DNA of 58,000 nucleotides from Cryptomeria japonica (Eukaryota > Streptophyta > Pinopsida > Cupressales > Cupressaceae). Within the stretch, counting starts at the first letter, position 1, and every line of letters starts with the position of its first letter. The DNA lies in contig NC_081408.1 of assembly GCF_030272615.1 (NCBI RefSeq), positions 620,868,476-620,926,475 of the forward strand. The letters run 5' to 3'. This document shows positions 11,013 through 22,385 of the stretch, piece after piece. The notes under the pieces were generated by a model. That model saw only the letters and a program-made list of their open reading frames with translations. It ran no database searches and was not told where the DNA came from. The position numbers and the translations under genes were made by a program.

Positions 11013-12100
11013 CTATCCATTCAAGAAGCTTAATGCATGGTTGTCAGTGAAAACAATAAATTCTTTGGGAAAAAGATAATACCTCCACTTTCTAAGTGCT
11101 TGTACCATTGCATACAGTTCCAAGTCATATGTACTATACTTTTGTTTAACTTCATTCAATTTTTTCAGAAAAGAATGCAACCAGCCTACATTCTTGGCTA
11201 AGGATTGCTCCAATGGCCAAATTACTTGCATTTGTTTCTACTATGAATAGTTTATTGAAATCAGGAAGGGTAAGAATAGGAAATTTTGCCACTCTACCTT
11301 TCAGGTATTCAAATGCATTCTATGCTTTGGTTGTCCATTCAAAATTTACCTTTCTTCCTCCCTTGATGGTATCAAGGAGTGGTGCACAGATGTGATTGAA
11401 ATTATTAATAAATTTCCCATAGAATATTGCCATCCCATGAAAGCTTCTCACCTCTCCCAATGTCCTTGGTGTTGGCCAAGTCAAGATGGCATCTACCTTC
11501 TCTGGATCCATCTTCAAAGTACCTTTGGATATCACAAATCCCAAATATATTATTTCTTCCTGCATGAAAACACATTTTTCCAGATTTATCAACAATTTTT
11601 GTTCATGAAGCCTTTTTAAGACTTGACTGAGATGTTCCAAGTGTTTTGCCTTGGTCTTACTGAAAAACAAGTATATCATCAAGATACACACTCATAAAAT
11701 TTCCATTGAATTCCTGAAGAACTTCATTCATCAATCTGATGAGTGTGCTAGGTGCATTACTAAGGTCAAATGGCATGCCAAGCCATTCATATAATCCCTT
11801 TGTGGTTTTAAATGCAATTTTCCACTCATCTCATGGTCTTATTTGGATCTGGTGATAGCTTGATTTAAGGTCTATCTTTGAAAAGTAACATGCACCTCCT
11901 AACTGATCCATTAGATCTTCAATCCTTGAAATTGGGAATCTGTATCTAATTGTGATTTTGTTCACTACCCTAGAATTGATGCATAGCCTCCATTTGCCAT
12001 CCCTTTTAGGGGCTAATACACTAGGGACTGCAGATGGGCTCTTACTCTTTTGAGTCAACCCTTTATCCAGTAGATCCTGGACTTGTCTTGAGACTTATGT
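11013..12100 (-). pseudogene. Element D reverse transcriptase and RNase H (degenerate)
   Basis: Copies element RNA into DNA. On the minus strand: SPSAVPSVLAPKRDGKWRLC and YRFPISRIEDLMDQLGGACY (11831-12058), SKIDLKSSYHQIQIRP, a stop, then [12 protein letters not shown] and the active-site block VYLDDILVF (about 11660). LINLEKCVFMQEEIIYLGFV and GTLKMDPEKVDAILTWPTPR follow (11320-11691), and an RNase H start with TNASNLAIGAILSQ and FIVFTDNHALSFLNG (to 11013). Stops near 11830 and 11320 and frame changes disable it. Confidence 0.9.
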
Positions 12101-13365
12101 AGTCTGATCAGGGGTAATCTTATAAGCTGCTTTGTTAGGTAGTGAAGAACCAGGTATGAAGTCAATGTGATGACATACATCTCTTAAGGGTGGTAGGGCA
12201 TATGGCATGTCTCTTGCAACTACACCTTTGCTAATGTCGAGAATTTCTTGCACTTCTTTAGGTACCTCCTTAGGGTTTTCCTACTCCTTGGGCTTCAAGA
12301 TTAAGGCATAGGCTCCTTTGGCTTCTTTTATGGTTTCTACCATCTCCCTTTCTCCTATTAATAATACCACTGATTCCTTTTACTTTTCATTCCTCAGGTC
12401 AGGCCATGGTTTCATGGTGTATACATTTCCATTCTTGTTAATGGTATAATTGTTTTTCATCCCATCATGTTGTGCCTTGAGGTCATACTACCAAGGGAGA
12501 CCTAACAAAAAATGACACACATCCATGTCTACAACATCACATAGTACTCTATCCTTATATTCTCCTATAGAGAAATCAACCCAAGGTTGTTCATTTATGA
12601 GGGTTTGTTGGCCTTTGCTAAGCCAAGATACATGGGATGGGGAATATTTACAAGTTTGAGTTTGTCTACCATTTCTTTAGACACTAAATTCTCAGTTGAA
12701 CCAGAATCAACAACAAGTTTATAGACCTTACCATGGCTCTTGCAATGGGTCCTGAACAACATCTTCCTTTGTGGTGGTTCTTGTTGTGCTAGTGTCTTCA
12801 ACAATGTCCTCTTCATCATTAGGCATACTCCTTCTTCTAGATCTAAATCCTTTGAGGGTGAGTGGGAACTTTGTGCATCCTCTTGAATCAGGTTTGTTCT
12901 CCTATCTCCTTGTGTGCTTGATCCCATCTTCTCCTGACATCTATTGGCATGGTGGTATGTTTGGTTGCAATTAAAGCACCTCATTGGACCTCCATTTCTT
13001 CCACCAGATTTGCTTCTGTATCCATCTCTAGAACTTATCTCTCCTTGTGAGTTCTCTTGGTTTGACTCTCCTTGGGGTCTGAAGTTCTGTCCCTTTCCAC
13101 TAGACATTCCTTTACCTCTATTATTGAAGTCCTTTTTGCCTCTTCCCCTGCTGTTATGGTCTTGCCTCCTCTTGAGCTTTTCTTCAACCTTTAGTGCCAA
13201 TTGATAGCTCTTTTGCACCATCTCTGGGTTGCAAAGGTTCAGTTCATCCTGAATGTTTATTCTCAAGCCATTTAGGTATCTAGCTACCTTCTCAGTTTCA
13301 CCTTCCACTGTCTTGGATTTCAGACATAGCCTTTGGAATTCCCCAGTATAGCTACTGACGTCCAT
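12100..13365 (-). pseudogene. Element D gag C-terminus, zinc knuckle and aspartic protease
   Basis: On the minus strand 13365-12595 is one open stretch: gag tail, an Arg/Gly-rich region, then a CCHC zinc knuckle CFNCNQTYHHANRC in which the usual Gly before His is His. The retropepsin motif VVDSGSTENLVSKEMV follows with the DSG triad. The region 12100-12595 continues into the protease-RT linker with stops (for example after CHFLLGLPW). The protease normally cuts the polyprotein. Confidence 0.88.
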
Positions 13366-13941
13366 CTCCTTCTATCTCAAGTTCTATCTCTTTTTATGAA
13401 GTTGTACTTTATAATCTTTAGGTACATAAGCTTCTTTGATCTTGGCAACCATCACCTTCCATGAAGTGATCATATTCTTTCCTACTTTCACCCTTTCTGC
13501 TTGAGTGATGTTCCACCAAGTCAATGCTGCACCTTTCATTTTTGTCTTTGCTATTTTGACCCTCTGGTTCTCAGGGATCTCATCATATTCAAAGAAACTT
13601 TCCAATGCATCCACCCATTCCATGACTAGTTCTGGGTCCATCTTTCCACTAAACATGGGCAAGTCTGACTTACTGTCTGAAGTCCTTCTAGCCACAAACT
13701 TGAGGGAATTCACAAGGTGTCTTTGGTCTGTAGGAATTTCCTCTTCCTCTTCCTCTAACTTTGGGGTCTCCTCTTCTTCTCCCATTTCTTCTACTAGACC
13801 TTCTTTCCTCCTCGCAAGCTTGCCTTTCAAACTTCATAGTTCCGTGCTCAATCCTTACACTATCTTTGCAAGTTCAACATTGGTCACCTTTGGAGCGTTC
13901 CTAAGGATCTCCATTTCTCCTTCTTGGTTTTGCTCAGACAT
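13366..13941 (-). pseudogene. Element D gag (capsid N-terminal part)
   Basis: Starts at the ATG at 13939-13941 (MSEQNQEGEMEILRN), 48 bp from the LTR, with two stops in the first 45 codons. Then KGKLARRKEGLVEEMG, an acidic run, and the Retrotrans_gag core: LPMFSGKMDPELVMEWVDAL, FFEYDEIPENQRVKIAKTKM, KGAALTWWN. The N-terminal stretch has heptad-like charge and may be a short coiled coil. A frame break near 13375 separates it from the rest of gag. Confidence 0.88.
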
Positions 13942-13968
13942 GTTCAACTACTTCTTCCCTTAGGCTTT

Positions 13969-13986
13969 GCCTAAGCTCTGATACCA
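13969..13986 (-). other. Primer-binding site of element D
   Basis: Minus strand TGGTATCAGAGCTTAGGC, two bases from the LTR end. TGGTATCAGAGC is the standard initiator-Met tRNA complement used by many plant retrotransposons. Confidence 0.9.
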
Positions 13987-13988
13987 CT

Positions 13989-15804
13989 TGATGCATAGGT
14001 TGGCAAGGGAAGCATAATTAAGCTCTAACTCCAACCTTCTACAGATGATCAAAACTTTTGTTCACTCTGACCCAATGAACAATGTTACCTTACTTAGCAT
14101 GCTAATGCTAATGATTGACTAGCCAAATTAGCAAAACGTGGAAATACTCAAACCCTTCGATTTAGGGAGTGGACAGGGTTCCCTTAGCTTGGAAATGACT
14201 TGTTTTGATAAACCAAGTTGATCCCCACTAGCTCCTAGACCCGCAACACCCAAGTGCTACTATACTATCATACCAGACTGAATTTAGCTTGTCGCCCTCC
14301 AAACACTATTTTCTACAAAACAACCTAAACTCTTCCAAAGGATGAAGAAAACAAACTTCAGATCTGAGTACCCTTTATGGTGTACTTTCAGATTCCAAAA
14401 GGACAAGATCCTACTCATTTTGTACACCCCTAAGCTCCTCTTCACCAGACATGCCTAATAGGGGTAACTAGGTTTGCTTCTAAAGCAACAAACTGCAATT
14501 GAATTCACAAGGCTAAATAAACATTAGGTTCAGGTCTAAGGATGCTCCTACACACATAATACAACCTTGGATTGGTTCAGTCCACTCCCGAAGTCCTTCT
14601 ACACTCCTACTTTCTCAATTCTAAAACCAAGCACATGGGCATGCTTGGCCTGGGTATGGTGTGGAACCTAAGTTTTGACACTTCCTAGGCTACAACTACT
14701 AGAGTCCTAATGTAAATTTCTCAAAATTGAACTCCCCAAATGGTCATTATGGTCCAATGCAGGAATCTCAAGTTAGAGCCATTGCTAGATGAAACCCTGA
14801 TTGCACTTTACCCTGGCTATCAAACTAGAGAAGAAGAAATTCTGACTCAGATGTGTCCATCCAGTCCCTAAGCCAATTGAAAACAAAAAGAACTACACAA
14901 TTCTAAACCTTAATGCCATGCCAAGTCCTATCAATGCAACTTATTGATTTTTCAACACCAAAAGATGTTCTATGAAACCTGCAACTATATTTCTGTCCCC
15001 ACCAAAAGATCAATTACATTCGTTGAATCAATCCGTTCCCTCTTGGAAATGATTCAAACTTGTTCAAATAGGTCCCCACCAACATCCTCAACTGAAATCC
15101 AAACTGGCCTAGTTGTTGGGAGGAGTTGGGAGACTGAGTTCCTGTTCGGTTACATTTTCTGGCAGTTGGCAACTTCCATCAGGTCATCGACATAGGTCAA
15201 AAACATGACCTTCGATGCTTGATGGCCAATTTTACAATCAAGCAGTTCTATTGGGTCATCAGGTTAACTCAAAAATAGGGCTCCCTATGTTTGATGACAA
15301 ACTTTGCCAGTGGTGCGTTCCTATCGAGTCTTCGAAGGAGCTCAAAAACTCTCCATTTGATGTCCAATGAAACATTCTCAAGGTGGTGCGCTTTTCCATC
15401 GGCTCATCGGGATGACTTCAAAATAGCTTCTTTGATTGCCAACACCAAAACTCCAAGTGTGCTAACTTATTGGGTCATCAGGGTAAGTCAGGATCCTCGA
15501 CTTCCGATTCCTGATGCCGACTCCTTTAGTTTGCTACTCTATCAGGTCATCGCAAGTGGAGAAAAATAGCTACACCGATACCCGATGAAAACTCCTTCGG
15601 AATGTTGCCCCTCCATTGGGTTATCGAGTGGTACTCAAATGGGCTACATGGATACCCGATGACAATTCTTCAAGAAGGTGACTCTATCAGGATAAGTTAT
15701 GCTGATAGTGCAACTTTTACAACTTTTTGCAACATTTGGTGTATCGACCATTTATACATTTTCTCGCACTCCAAAGGTTTCTAAATGAACCCTAAGAACA
15801 TAAG
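13989..15804 (-). repeat. Element D right LTR (5' LTR), first part
   Basis: TGATGCATAGG start, collinear with 7410-9190, including the seven-unit array at about 15178-15688. It is interrupted at 15804 by element C, whose ATAAG duplication is at 15800-15804 and 23645-23649. Confidence 0.92.
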
Positions 15805-15976
15805 TGTAGCGTCCTAAAATTGCGACACTTGCAATTTCGACTACATTTGGTTCTTCACGATGGTGATGCAACACGGAACCTAAATGGAGACCTCGAAACC
15901 TGCTCATGACATCAAAAACTGCATTTTTCAGCACCCTGGCCTGATCCTCCTCGCACCCTGCTATCCCTGGAGGTGG

Positions 15977-16038
15977 GACCATGGCGCCCAGCGCCTTGGT
16001 CCCCCAAGACCATGGTGCCCAGCGCCCTGGTCCCTGGC
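15977..16038. repeat. Two 31-bp GC-rich fold-back units in C 5' LTR
   Basis: Each unit contains the arms GGACCATGGCGC and GCGCCCTGGTCC (with small variations) around a 3-base loop, an almost perfect 27-nt hairpin. The 5' LTR has two units; the 3' LTR of the same element has three (22558-22650). Related GC-rich units occur in solo LTR H near 36224-36318. Confidence 0.9.
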
Positions 16039-16156
16039 TCTATTTTGGGCCCGGTCTCTTATGGGGCTTCGGGTCTTTAAGTTTGCAAATTGGAAAATAA
16101 TGTTTCCTGGTCGGCCTAAGGTTGGGAAAATCAGTCTATCAGCCCTAATTGACAAG

Positions 16157-16164
16157 TATATAAA
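16157..16164 (+). promoter_or_regulatory. Putative TATA box of C 5' LTR
   Basis: TATATAAA at the junction between the AT-poor upstream half and the CT/AG-rich stretch CTTTTCCTCTCC. The equivalent in the 3' LTR is TATATAAG at 22769-22776. Position within the LTR suits a U3 promoter; no start site can be read from sequence alone. Confidence 0.6.
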
Positions 16165-16623
16165 CTACTTTTCCTCTCCTAGAAAGGGAGGAGGACATAT
16201 GTGTGCAAAAGGCGAAAGCGATATTCAAACATTCAAGCATTCAAGCATTCAAGCATTACTTCAAGCAATTGAGCATTCTAAGTCTCCATTCAAGGCTAAG
16301 TGTTGCATTCAAGACAAGGATTCAACCATTGAAGAGGATATCAAATACAACATACAACATACTACATACATTACACCTTCACATGTAAGAATACAAACAT
16401 TCTTACAACAAGGTATCAGTACTTGTTTACATTACAAACATTTACATTTACAGCATTCTCATTTCTTGGTTAATTCCAAAACTGGGGTTTGACCTAAAGG
16501 CAAACCCCTCATCCCTAACCCCCCAATCGTCCTCTCTTTTCTGTGTGTAGGTTGCAGGTACGCGGCTGTAATTGAAGATCTGGAATCCTTGTGTAGAGAC
16601 GAACAGATCCCCCTTCGTTTCAC

Positions 16624-16687
16624 GGATTTTTCGGAGGACCGTGTGCACGCCGGGTGCCATCGTCCCGTCAAATTTTGCTCAAATTTG
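16624..16687. repeat. Hairpin module copy in C 5' LTR
   Basis: Carries GGACCGTGTGCAC followed by GTGCCATCGTCCC and a T-rich arm. It is a shorter relative of the modules at 17412 and 18035. The 3' LTR copy is at about 23236-23300. Confidence 0.75.
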
Positions 16688-17035
16688 TAGAACAGCACCG
16701 TCTCGACATTTTACTACTAATTCCAGGTCCACAGCTTCATCCCATATCTCTATCTTTGTTTATAAGTGAATCTTTCCTACTTTACATGCATTCCTAGTTC
16801 AATCTTTCTATCTACACTCTTTACAAAAGAGGGTATCCTTGATGTCTTAACCCTTGAAACTCATTTAGAATCCAATCTTGCATTGCGTGGGATTGGATAT
16901 TGTGGGTTTCAACCCCTCTTTTGAATGTAAAGTCTCTCCTAAGTGAAAACCATCAACCCTAGTGACTCTCCCTTCTCTCTCCTTGGAGTTGGGGAGGGGA
17001 GAACAACTAGGGTTCAATTTTTCCGCTTTACATTT

Positions 17036-17054
17036 TGGTGAACCCGATGTGAAC
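17036..17054 (+). other. Primer-binding site of element C
   Basis: TGGTGAACCCGATGTGAAC starts three bases after the LTR end. The TGG start and position fit a tRNA-complementary primer site; I do not assign the tRNA. Confidence 0.75.
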
Positions 17055-17411
17055 ATCCTCATTTTGATTATTCATGGTTAGATCTGAAAAATTTGCTTCC
17101 CTAATTACATTTCCATATTTGATCTTTTGCAAATTTTAGAGGTTAATTGCATAAAAACCCTAAAATTTTCTTTTTAGTAATTAAACTTGTGAAATGTTTA
17201 ATTGTTAATGCTTGTTTCAGATCTACCCTTCTATTGCAAATTGTCAATTCATAGTTGTGCTTTAATTCTGAAAATTAAGTGGTTAAATGTCAAAACCCTA
17301 ATTTTTAAGACCTTCTTGATTCAACCTTTGACTGATAATTTCACTAATTAAAATACCTCCAAATTGGCTGTAACTTTGGATTCCGCAATAAAATCACAAC
17401 ATCTTTCATCC

Positions 17412-17493
17412 CTGAAAATTTGGAAAAAAGTTACGAGGACCGTGTGCACCCCGAGCGCCATCGTCCCCGACATTTTTTTCGTAATTTCGGGAG
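17412..17493. repeat. Hairpin module, leader copy 1
   Basis: Left arm CTGAAAATTTGGAAAAAAGT with GAGGACCGTG; right arm CATCGTCCCCGACATTTTTT then CGTAATTTCGGGAG. The arms are largely complementary, giving an imperfect stem of about 35 bp. Similarity to copy 2 and to H extends about 45 bp upstream (GCTGTAACTT..TAAAATCA). Confidence 0.85.
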
Positions 17494-18034
17494 CTAGATC
17501 TTACTGTATTTTTCTGCTAAAAATCCAGAATTTTGGCTGATTTTATCAATTCTAACACTTTCAAAATTAAAGTCAAAGTTGGTCTAGCGATTGCTTGGAT
17601 TGAGGCTTCTAATCATTCAAAAATTGTTGAAATTAAAATTCATATCAAAATTGTGTTTCTTACTGCCCTAAATCTGAAAAGTGTGTTGGCATTCATTCAA
17701 AATTTCAGTGTTTTATTCAAATCTTTACAATTTGTGACTTTTGAAATTAAGTGTTTAATTGCAACAACCTTGATTTCCACTTTCAAATTCGAATTTTGCA
17801 TGAAATCAAGTCAACTTTTAAATTTCAAAACTTGCATTGCTTTCAACATTCCCTCTAAAATCATAAAATTCAAACTTTCAGTTTCCCCCTCTTTTTCAAA
17901 ATTCAAATTTTACATTTTTCAACAATCTTGGTAGGGTTCAATTTTGAGATTGCAACTTTAATTTTGCCTATCTACAGATCATAAAATCACTCAATTTTTT
18001 CAGATTAGCTTTAAAATCATCATAACTTTCATCC

Positions 18035-18113
18035 CTGAAAATTTCAAAAAAAGTTGCGAGGACCGTGTGCACTCCGTTCGCCACGGTCCCGGACATTTTT
18101 TCCGAAATTTCAG
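18035..18113. repeat. Hairpin module, leader copy 2
   Basis: The clearest fold-back copy. Left arm CTGAAAATTTC, A-run, then GGACCGTG; right arm CACGGTCC, then a T-run and GAAATTTCAG. The tip stem GGACCGTG/CACGGTCC is 8 bp perfect with a 14-base loop, and the outer stem pairs with few mismatches. Confidence 0.9.
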
Positions 18114-18308
18114 GAGATTGTCTTGATTGCATTTAACAGCTTAAATCTAGGAGATTGGCTGATTTTATTGAAATTTGCTACCTCTAAAATTCAAAATCTT
18201 CTCTCTCTCTTTAGTGCATGAGTTTTACAACAATAAGCCCTACTTACACTATTCCTGTTAGATGAAGCCTTAGAATTAAGTCTTTCCAAGGTTTAATTAC
18301 TGAGGAGA

Positions 18309-19625
18309 TGGAACCTAATTTGAATGGCCTTTTTAACGAGGACATGGGTAATTCCTCTAATCCTCTTAATGATGAAGAAGCTCTCCATGAGGTTTCTGTA
18401 GAACAACTTTCAAAATTGGATAACCAATTTGATGATTTTTGACAATGGATGTCTCAAGAATACCCCGATAGTCAAGCTCTTCCTTTAATTGAGGGTCTAA
18501 AACGTATGGTTCAAAGTGATAAGAATGGAATTGATATTTTGTGTGGTATTGCACACATTGTGGATTCGAATGTGATGCCGATGAAAAGTTGTGCCAAAAC
18601 CTTAGGTTATACACAACCTCCTACTCAAGTTAATCTTTCTATTCCTTTGACAACTCCTATTGCTAGTATGCCTACTTTTACATCAAACATAATGACTACT
18701 TCAATACAAGACATTCCTCCTATGATCACTAGTCATGGGGGAAATCCTTCTTCTTCAATCAACCCTCTTCCTTCATTCAATCTGATTTCTTCATTCATTC
18801 CTTCAATGAGTGTCCCTATTACATCTCCACAAATAAACATGATGCAAGGGGGCAATTCATTTAACCCTTCCATTCCTCCTTGTAGTGTTCCTCCTTTCCA
18901 ATCATCTCCTATGACTAACTATCATAGTGTCCCACCACCTTACTCTCTACCTTCTTTCAATAACATAACACCTCCATCACAATCTAACACATCTAACATG
19001 AACTCTTCGACTGAAGCGACCATTAACAATCTTGCACAAACTGTCTCTTCCTTACAACAACAAATTGCCTCTATGAATCAATCTAAGTTTAGTGTGCCCA
19101 CATTTGATGTTGCGAGCCCACTTTCTCTTGACATTGTTCGAGCTATTCCCCCTAAACATGTTGAAATTCCGCATTTGGAGCTTTATAATGGTAAGGGTGA
19201 TCCTCTAACACATGTTAAGACCTTTCAAACAATATGTACCGATTTTGCTTATGACCAAAGGTTGCTTGCAAAACTATTTACTAGAACATTAAGAGATAAA
19301 GTCCTACAATGGTATTGCTCATTGCCTTCTTATTCTATTACTTCTTTGGAACAACTTGCAAACGCTTTTATTCAACAATTTCAAAACAATATAAGTCCTA
19401 AAGTTACTTTGATTGATTTAATGCATTGTAAACAAGGTGTTAAAGAAAAAGTGACTGATTTCATTGGTAGATATAAGCATTTGTATGCTCAAATTTCTTT
19501 TCCAGTACCTGACAATGATATTCAAAGAATCTTCATTTCTAATTTACAAAAAGATATTAGAGAAAACTCCTGTTTTCTGAGTTTACTTCTTTCCAGCAGT
19601 TGTGCGCAACTCTTCACAATTATCA
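18309..19625 (+). pseudogene. Element C gag (capsid) with one stop and one frameshift
   Basis: Forms the virus-like particle that packages element RNA. I take the start at the ATG of 18309 (MEPNLNGLFNEDMGN) because the frame is open from there except for a TGA at 18439-18441. A Pro/Ser/Thr-rich region follows, then the Retrotrans_gag core: LELYNGKGDPLTHVKTF, FTRTLRDKVLQWYCSLPS, LEQLANAFIQQFQNN, FIGRYKHLYAQI. Near 19570 a one-base indel shifts the frame into the one that continues to 21636. The TGA context suggests a CGA codon hit by deamination. Confidence 0.9.
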
Positions 19626-21636
19626 ACTGACTGTGAGTCAAATGGAACAAGCAAATCCTATGGCTCTGAGTGATAAGGGTGATAGTAGTCAACAACCATT
19701 TGGGAAGTTTAAACCGAACAGAGAGTCCATTAAATTCAATGAAAACATCATCAACAACAATGTGAATGCACTATCAGGTGTGCCTCCTATTTCTAAGTTT
19801 TTCAAGAAAGAAAGAAAGTTTTCTCCTTTGAATGAATCATTGCATAGTATTATGAATAAGTTATTGGAACAAAATGTGCTTACTCTTCCTCCTATAAAGC
19901 AGATAGATCCTACAAAGATTAATTCACCCTATTTTGATAACAAATCTTTTTCTCAATTTCATCGTCATCCTGGGCATGATACTGAAAAATGTTTTGCTTT
20001 AAAGGGTAAAATTCAAGATTTGATTGATAATAATACTATCTCTGTTTCTGGTGTGAATGATAAAGGCAACACATCTGTAGCTCCTCCTACTCAAAATCTT
20101 AAGATTTTTACTGATCCATTGCCTTCTCACACCTCTAATGCGATCGATACTAATGATTCCTCTGTCTCACCTGATGATCTTGTGTCTATGACTCCGAATG
20201 TGATTAACTTTGTAGAGCAGCAGAAAATCCCTAAAGAACCTTCCATCACCTTTGATTCTAGTGAAACTATCAGGGCACCTCATGGTCCTTTATATATAGT
20301 TGCAAAAGTCAAGAATACACCTTGCCGTGGAGTGCTTATTGATCCTTCTTGTATGGTTAATATCATTACTGAAGAATTTCTTTTTACTTTGCAATTGAAT
20401 CAAGTGATCTATGATGAAATAAATGTGGTTGTGAAATTATTTGATGCATTTTCTTCTCCTGCAATTGGTTCTATTACATTACCTATTGAGGTCCATAACA
20501 AATCCCTTGATGTGGACTTTGCTATTATTCCATCATCCGAACAATTTCGTGTGAAGCTAGGTTATCCTTGGCTATCTTCCATGAAAGCTATTGCTTCTCC
20601 TATTCACAAGTGTTTGAAATTTCCCCATAATGGTGAAGTTGTTACTGTCAATCATAGTCTCTTTAAACCAGCTGAAAGAACTTCTAGCGTTCCTATTGAT
20701 TACTTTTGGCCTAAACAATTCCAATCTCTTCCTCCGCGAAGTGATCATCTTTTTAAATCTTATCAAAAGTGGAAAAAAGATATGATTCTCTCTCTAAGTG
20801 AACCTAGAACACCCAAACTTGATATTCCTATCATTCTTGAGAAGGAAGTTCTTCCTTTGAAAGATAAAACTAATGTCTTTCCTCAAGAAGATTCCCAACC
20901 CATCCCTATGAATGTGACTATGTCTATGACTAATAAACTTCCTAAAAGTAGACCTATCCCTCCTCGTCATGATGGATTTGGTCTCCTTCCTAAACCAAAT
21001 ATTCCTCCTTTGCATGGAGCAATTCCTCCTCCTTCCTCTTATGGAGAGAAGAGACCTTCCTCTTCTCCTATTATTCAACATAAGAGACCACAACCTAAAC
21101 ACCCAAGTGATAAGGATGAGAATATTCCTTCTCCTCAATCTTCTCAACTTCCTACTAAGACTAGATGAAATCATTCTGCACGTGAACGCCGACGAAAGCG
21201 TCATCTTAGAGCTCAGGCAGCTGCTTCTCAAACTTTGCAATCCCCAAAAACACCTTCAGCTAGTATTATTCCATTTTCTCCTCAGCCGAAGATTGAGCCG
21301 GAATCTCCTAAGCATAAGATGCATGATGGCCTTGATCCTATGCGAGTTAAAGATCCTATTTTTATAAATCTTGATGATGATGAAAATGTTACTCCTGTTC
21401 ATTCTGATAGTGAATATGAATATGTTGATGTTGATAACCATCTATCTAACGAATTTTCTAAAGCACTTATCCTAGCTCCTAGACAAGAACACCGTGGCTT
21501 GGGGTATGAACATAGCCCTTGTTTGGATCTTGTGATAGCTCCATCTGCTGTGTTGGATGTTCCTCCTGTAGCGTGTTTCCTACGTTCCCGAAATATTGAT
21601 CAGCAAGATCGGGGGGTAGATGACGTGCTAGACTAG
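19600..21636 (+). pseudogene. Element C gag tail and protease-like domain, pol missing
   Basis: Continues gag: FHRHPGHDTEKCFALKGKIQ is the usual Cys/His knuckle but has lost its first Cys. A protease-like region follows (about 20270-20640): PCRGVLIDPSCMVNIITEEF, VKLGYPWLSSMKAIASPIH. The catalytic Asp is present, but the DG/DTG-type context is DPS. A Pro-rich linker precedes a TGA at 21166-21168, again where CGA would fit. The same frame then runs on through a basic patch (RERRRKRHLRAQ) and an acidic tail (FINLDDDENVTP) to 21636. In related Tat-type elements RT would follow; here it does not. Confidence 0.87.
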
Positions 21637-22370
21637 TTTCATTAGCATAGCAGACTCTCTCCTCCTCTCTTGATCTCTTTTGTTACTTCTTCTATGTGTT
21701 ATTCTCATTCTTTGATTTGTTGTCCTTAGTGTTGTCTACTTGAGGACGATGCAAAACATTGAGATCTCTTTTGGTCTCTCTCATGTTGACTCAAAAGACA
21801 CATGTGTTACCTTCTTCTAGGTGATCTTCCTTGATTGGGGAATGAAGAAGAATTATGCATACATACATATGATATACATGAATTATCATACAGCATACTG
21901 ACCCCGAGGAAAGCAAAGTCACCTCGTGCTTTGTGTTTTGTGTCTATTATCCTTGGGCTTATCTCACACTTGGGGGCTAAATCCTTGCGATAACGTACTC
22001 CTTTCTCATTTCTTATATGTATCACTACCTTAAAGAAATCACCCCCGATGAGGCGTGTGCGATCGCTTTAACGTAGGGGGGCATACATCCCGTCCATATC
22101 TTTTCAAGATACTTGAAAATTTCTTGACAAATTTAGCTTTGCCTTGAAAATTTTTGATATCTTTCTTGCATGACTCATAGTGAGGGAACCTTACTACCGA
22201 CAGTCATGGTTCTCCCTCATGATCTTCCCTTTTACTTTGTCAATCGAAGTCGTAAGATCCTTAGTCCACTGGGGGCTTGGTGTATCTTGCCTCCTTGATG
22301 TGGTGAAAGTTTTTCAATGTTGTTTCCTTGTACTTTACCAGAAGTATGAGCGTATGCATATACTCCTGCT
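21637..22370 (+). other. Element C 3' region without pol
   Basis: Non-coding. It has two sequences like the polypurine tract: CACTTGGGGGCTAAATCC near 21968 and CACTGGGGGCTTGGTG near 22269. They resemble the real tract at 22371-22385 and may be relics of internal duplication or secondary priming sites. Confidence 0.6.
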
Positions 22371-22385
22371 AAAGTGGGGGCTAAA
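22371..22385 (+). other. Polypurine tract of element C
   Basis: AAAGTGGGGGCTAAA directly before the 3' LTR start TGTAGCATCC. Confidence 0.85.

Larger units (their letters stand above)
15805..17032 (+). repeat. Element C 5' LTR
   Basis: TGTAGCGTCC..TTTACA, 1228 bp. It contains two 31-bp GC-rich units (15977-16038), a TATA box at 16157-16164, an 8-9 bp CATTCAAG-type tandem repeat at about 16226-16265, and one GGACCGTG hairpin module (16624-16687). Long open frames at 15884-16492 and 22532-23104 match each other only because the LTRs are duplicates; they resemble no known protein. Confidence 0.93.
17055..18308 (+). other. Element C untranslated leader with two hairpin modules
   Basis: A 1.25-kb AT-rich leader between primer site and gag. 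It has no convincing coding frame; the 133-codon frame at 17533-17934 is Phe/Ile/Lys/Ser-rich compositional sequence. It contains two copies of a fold-back module, listed separately, about 620 bp apart. Confidence 0.75.

Noticed and set aside
15884-16492. A 202-codon frame conserved at 22532-23104
   Set aside because: Conservation is due to the LTR duplication of element C; no family resemblance, and the frame runs through hairpin units and a tandem repeat.
17533-17934. 133-codon frame in the leader of C
   Set aside because: Low-complexity Phe/Ile/Lys/Ser composition of AT-rich DNA; no domain or conserved partner.
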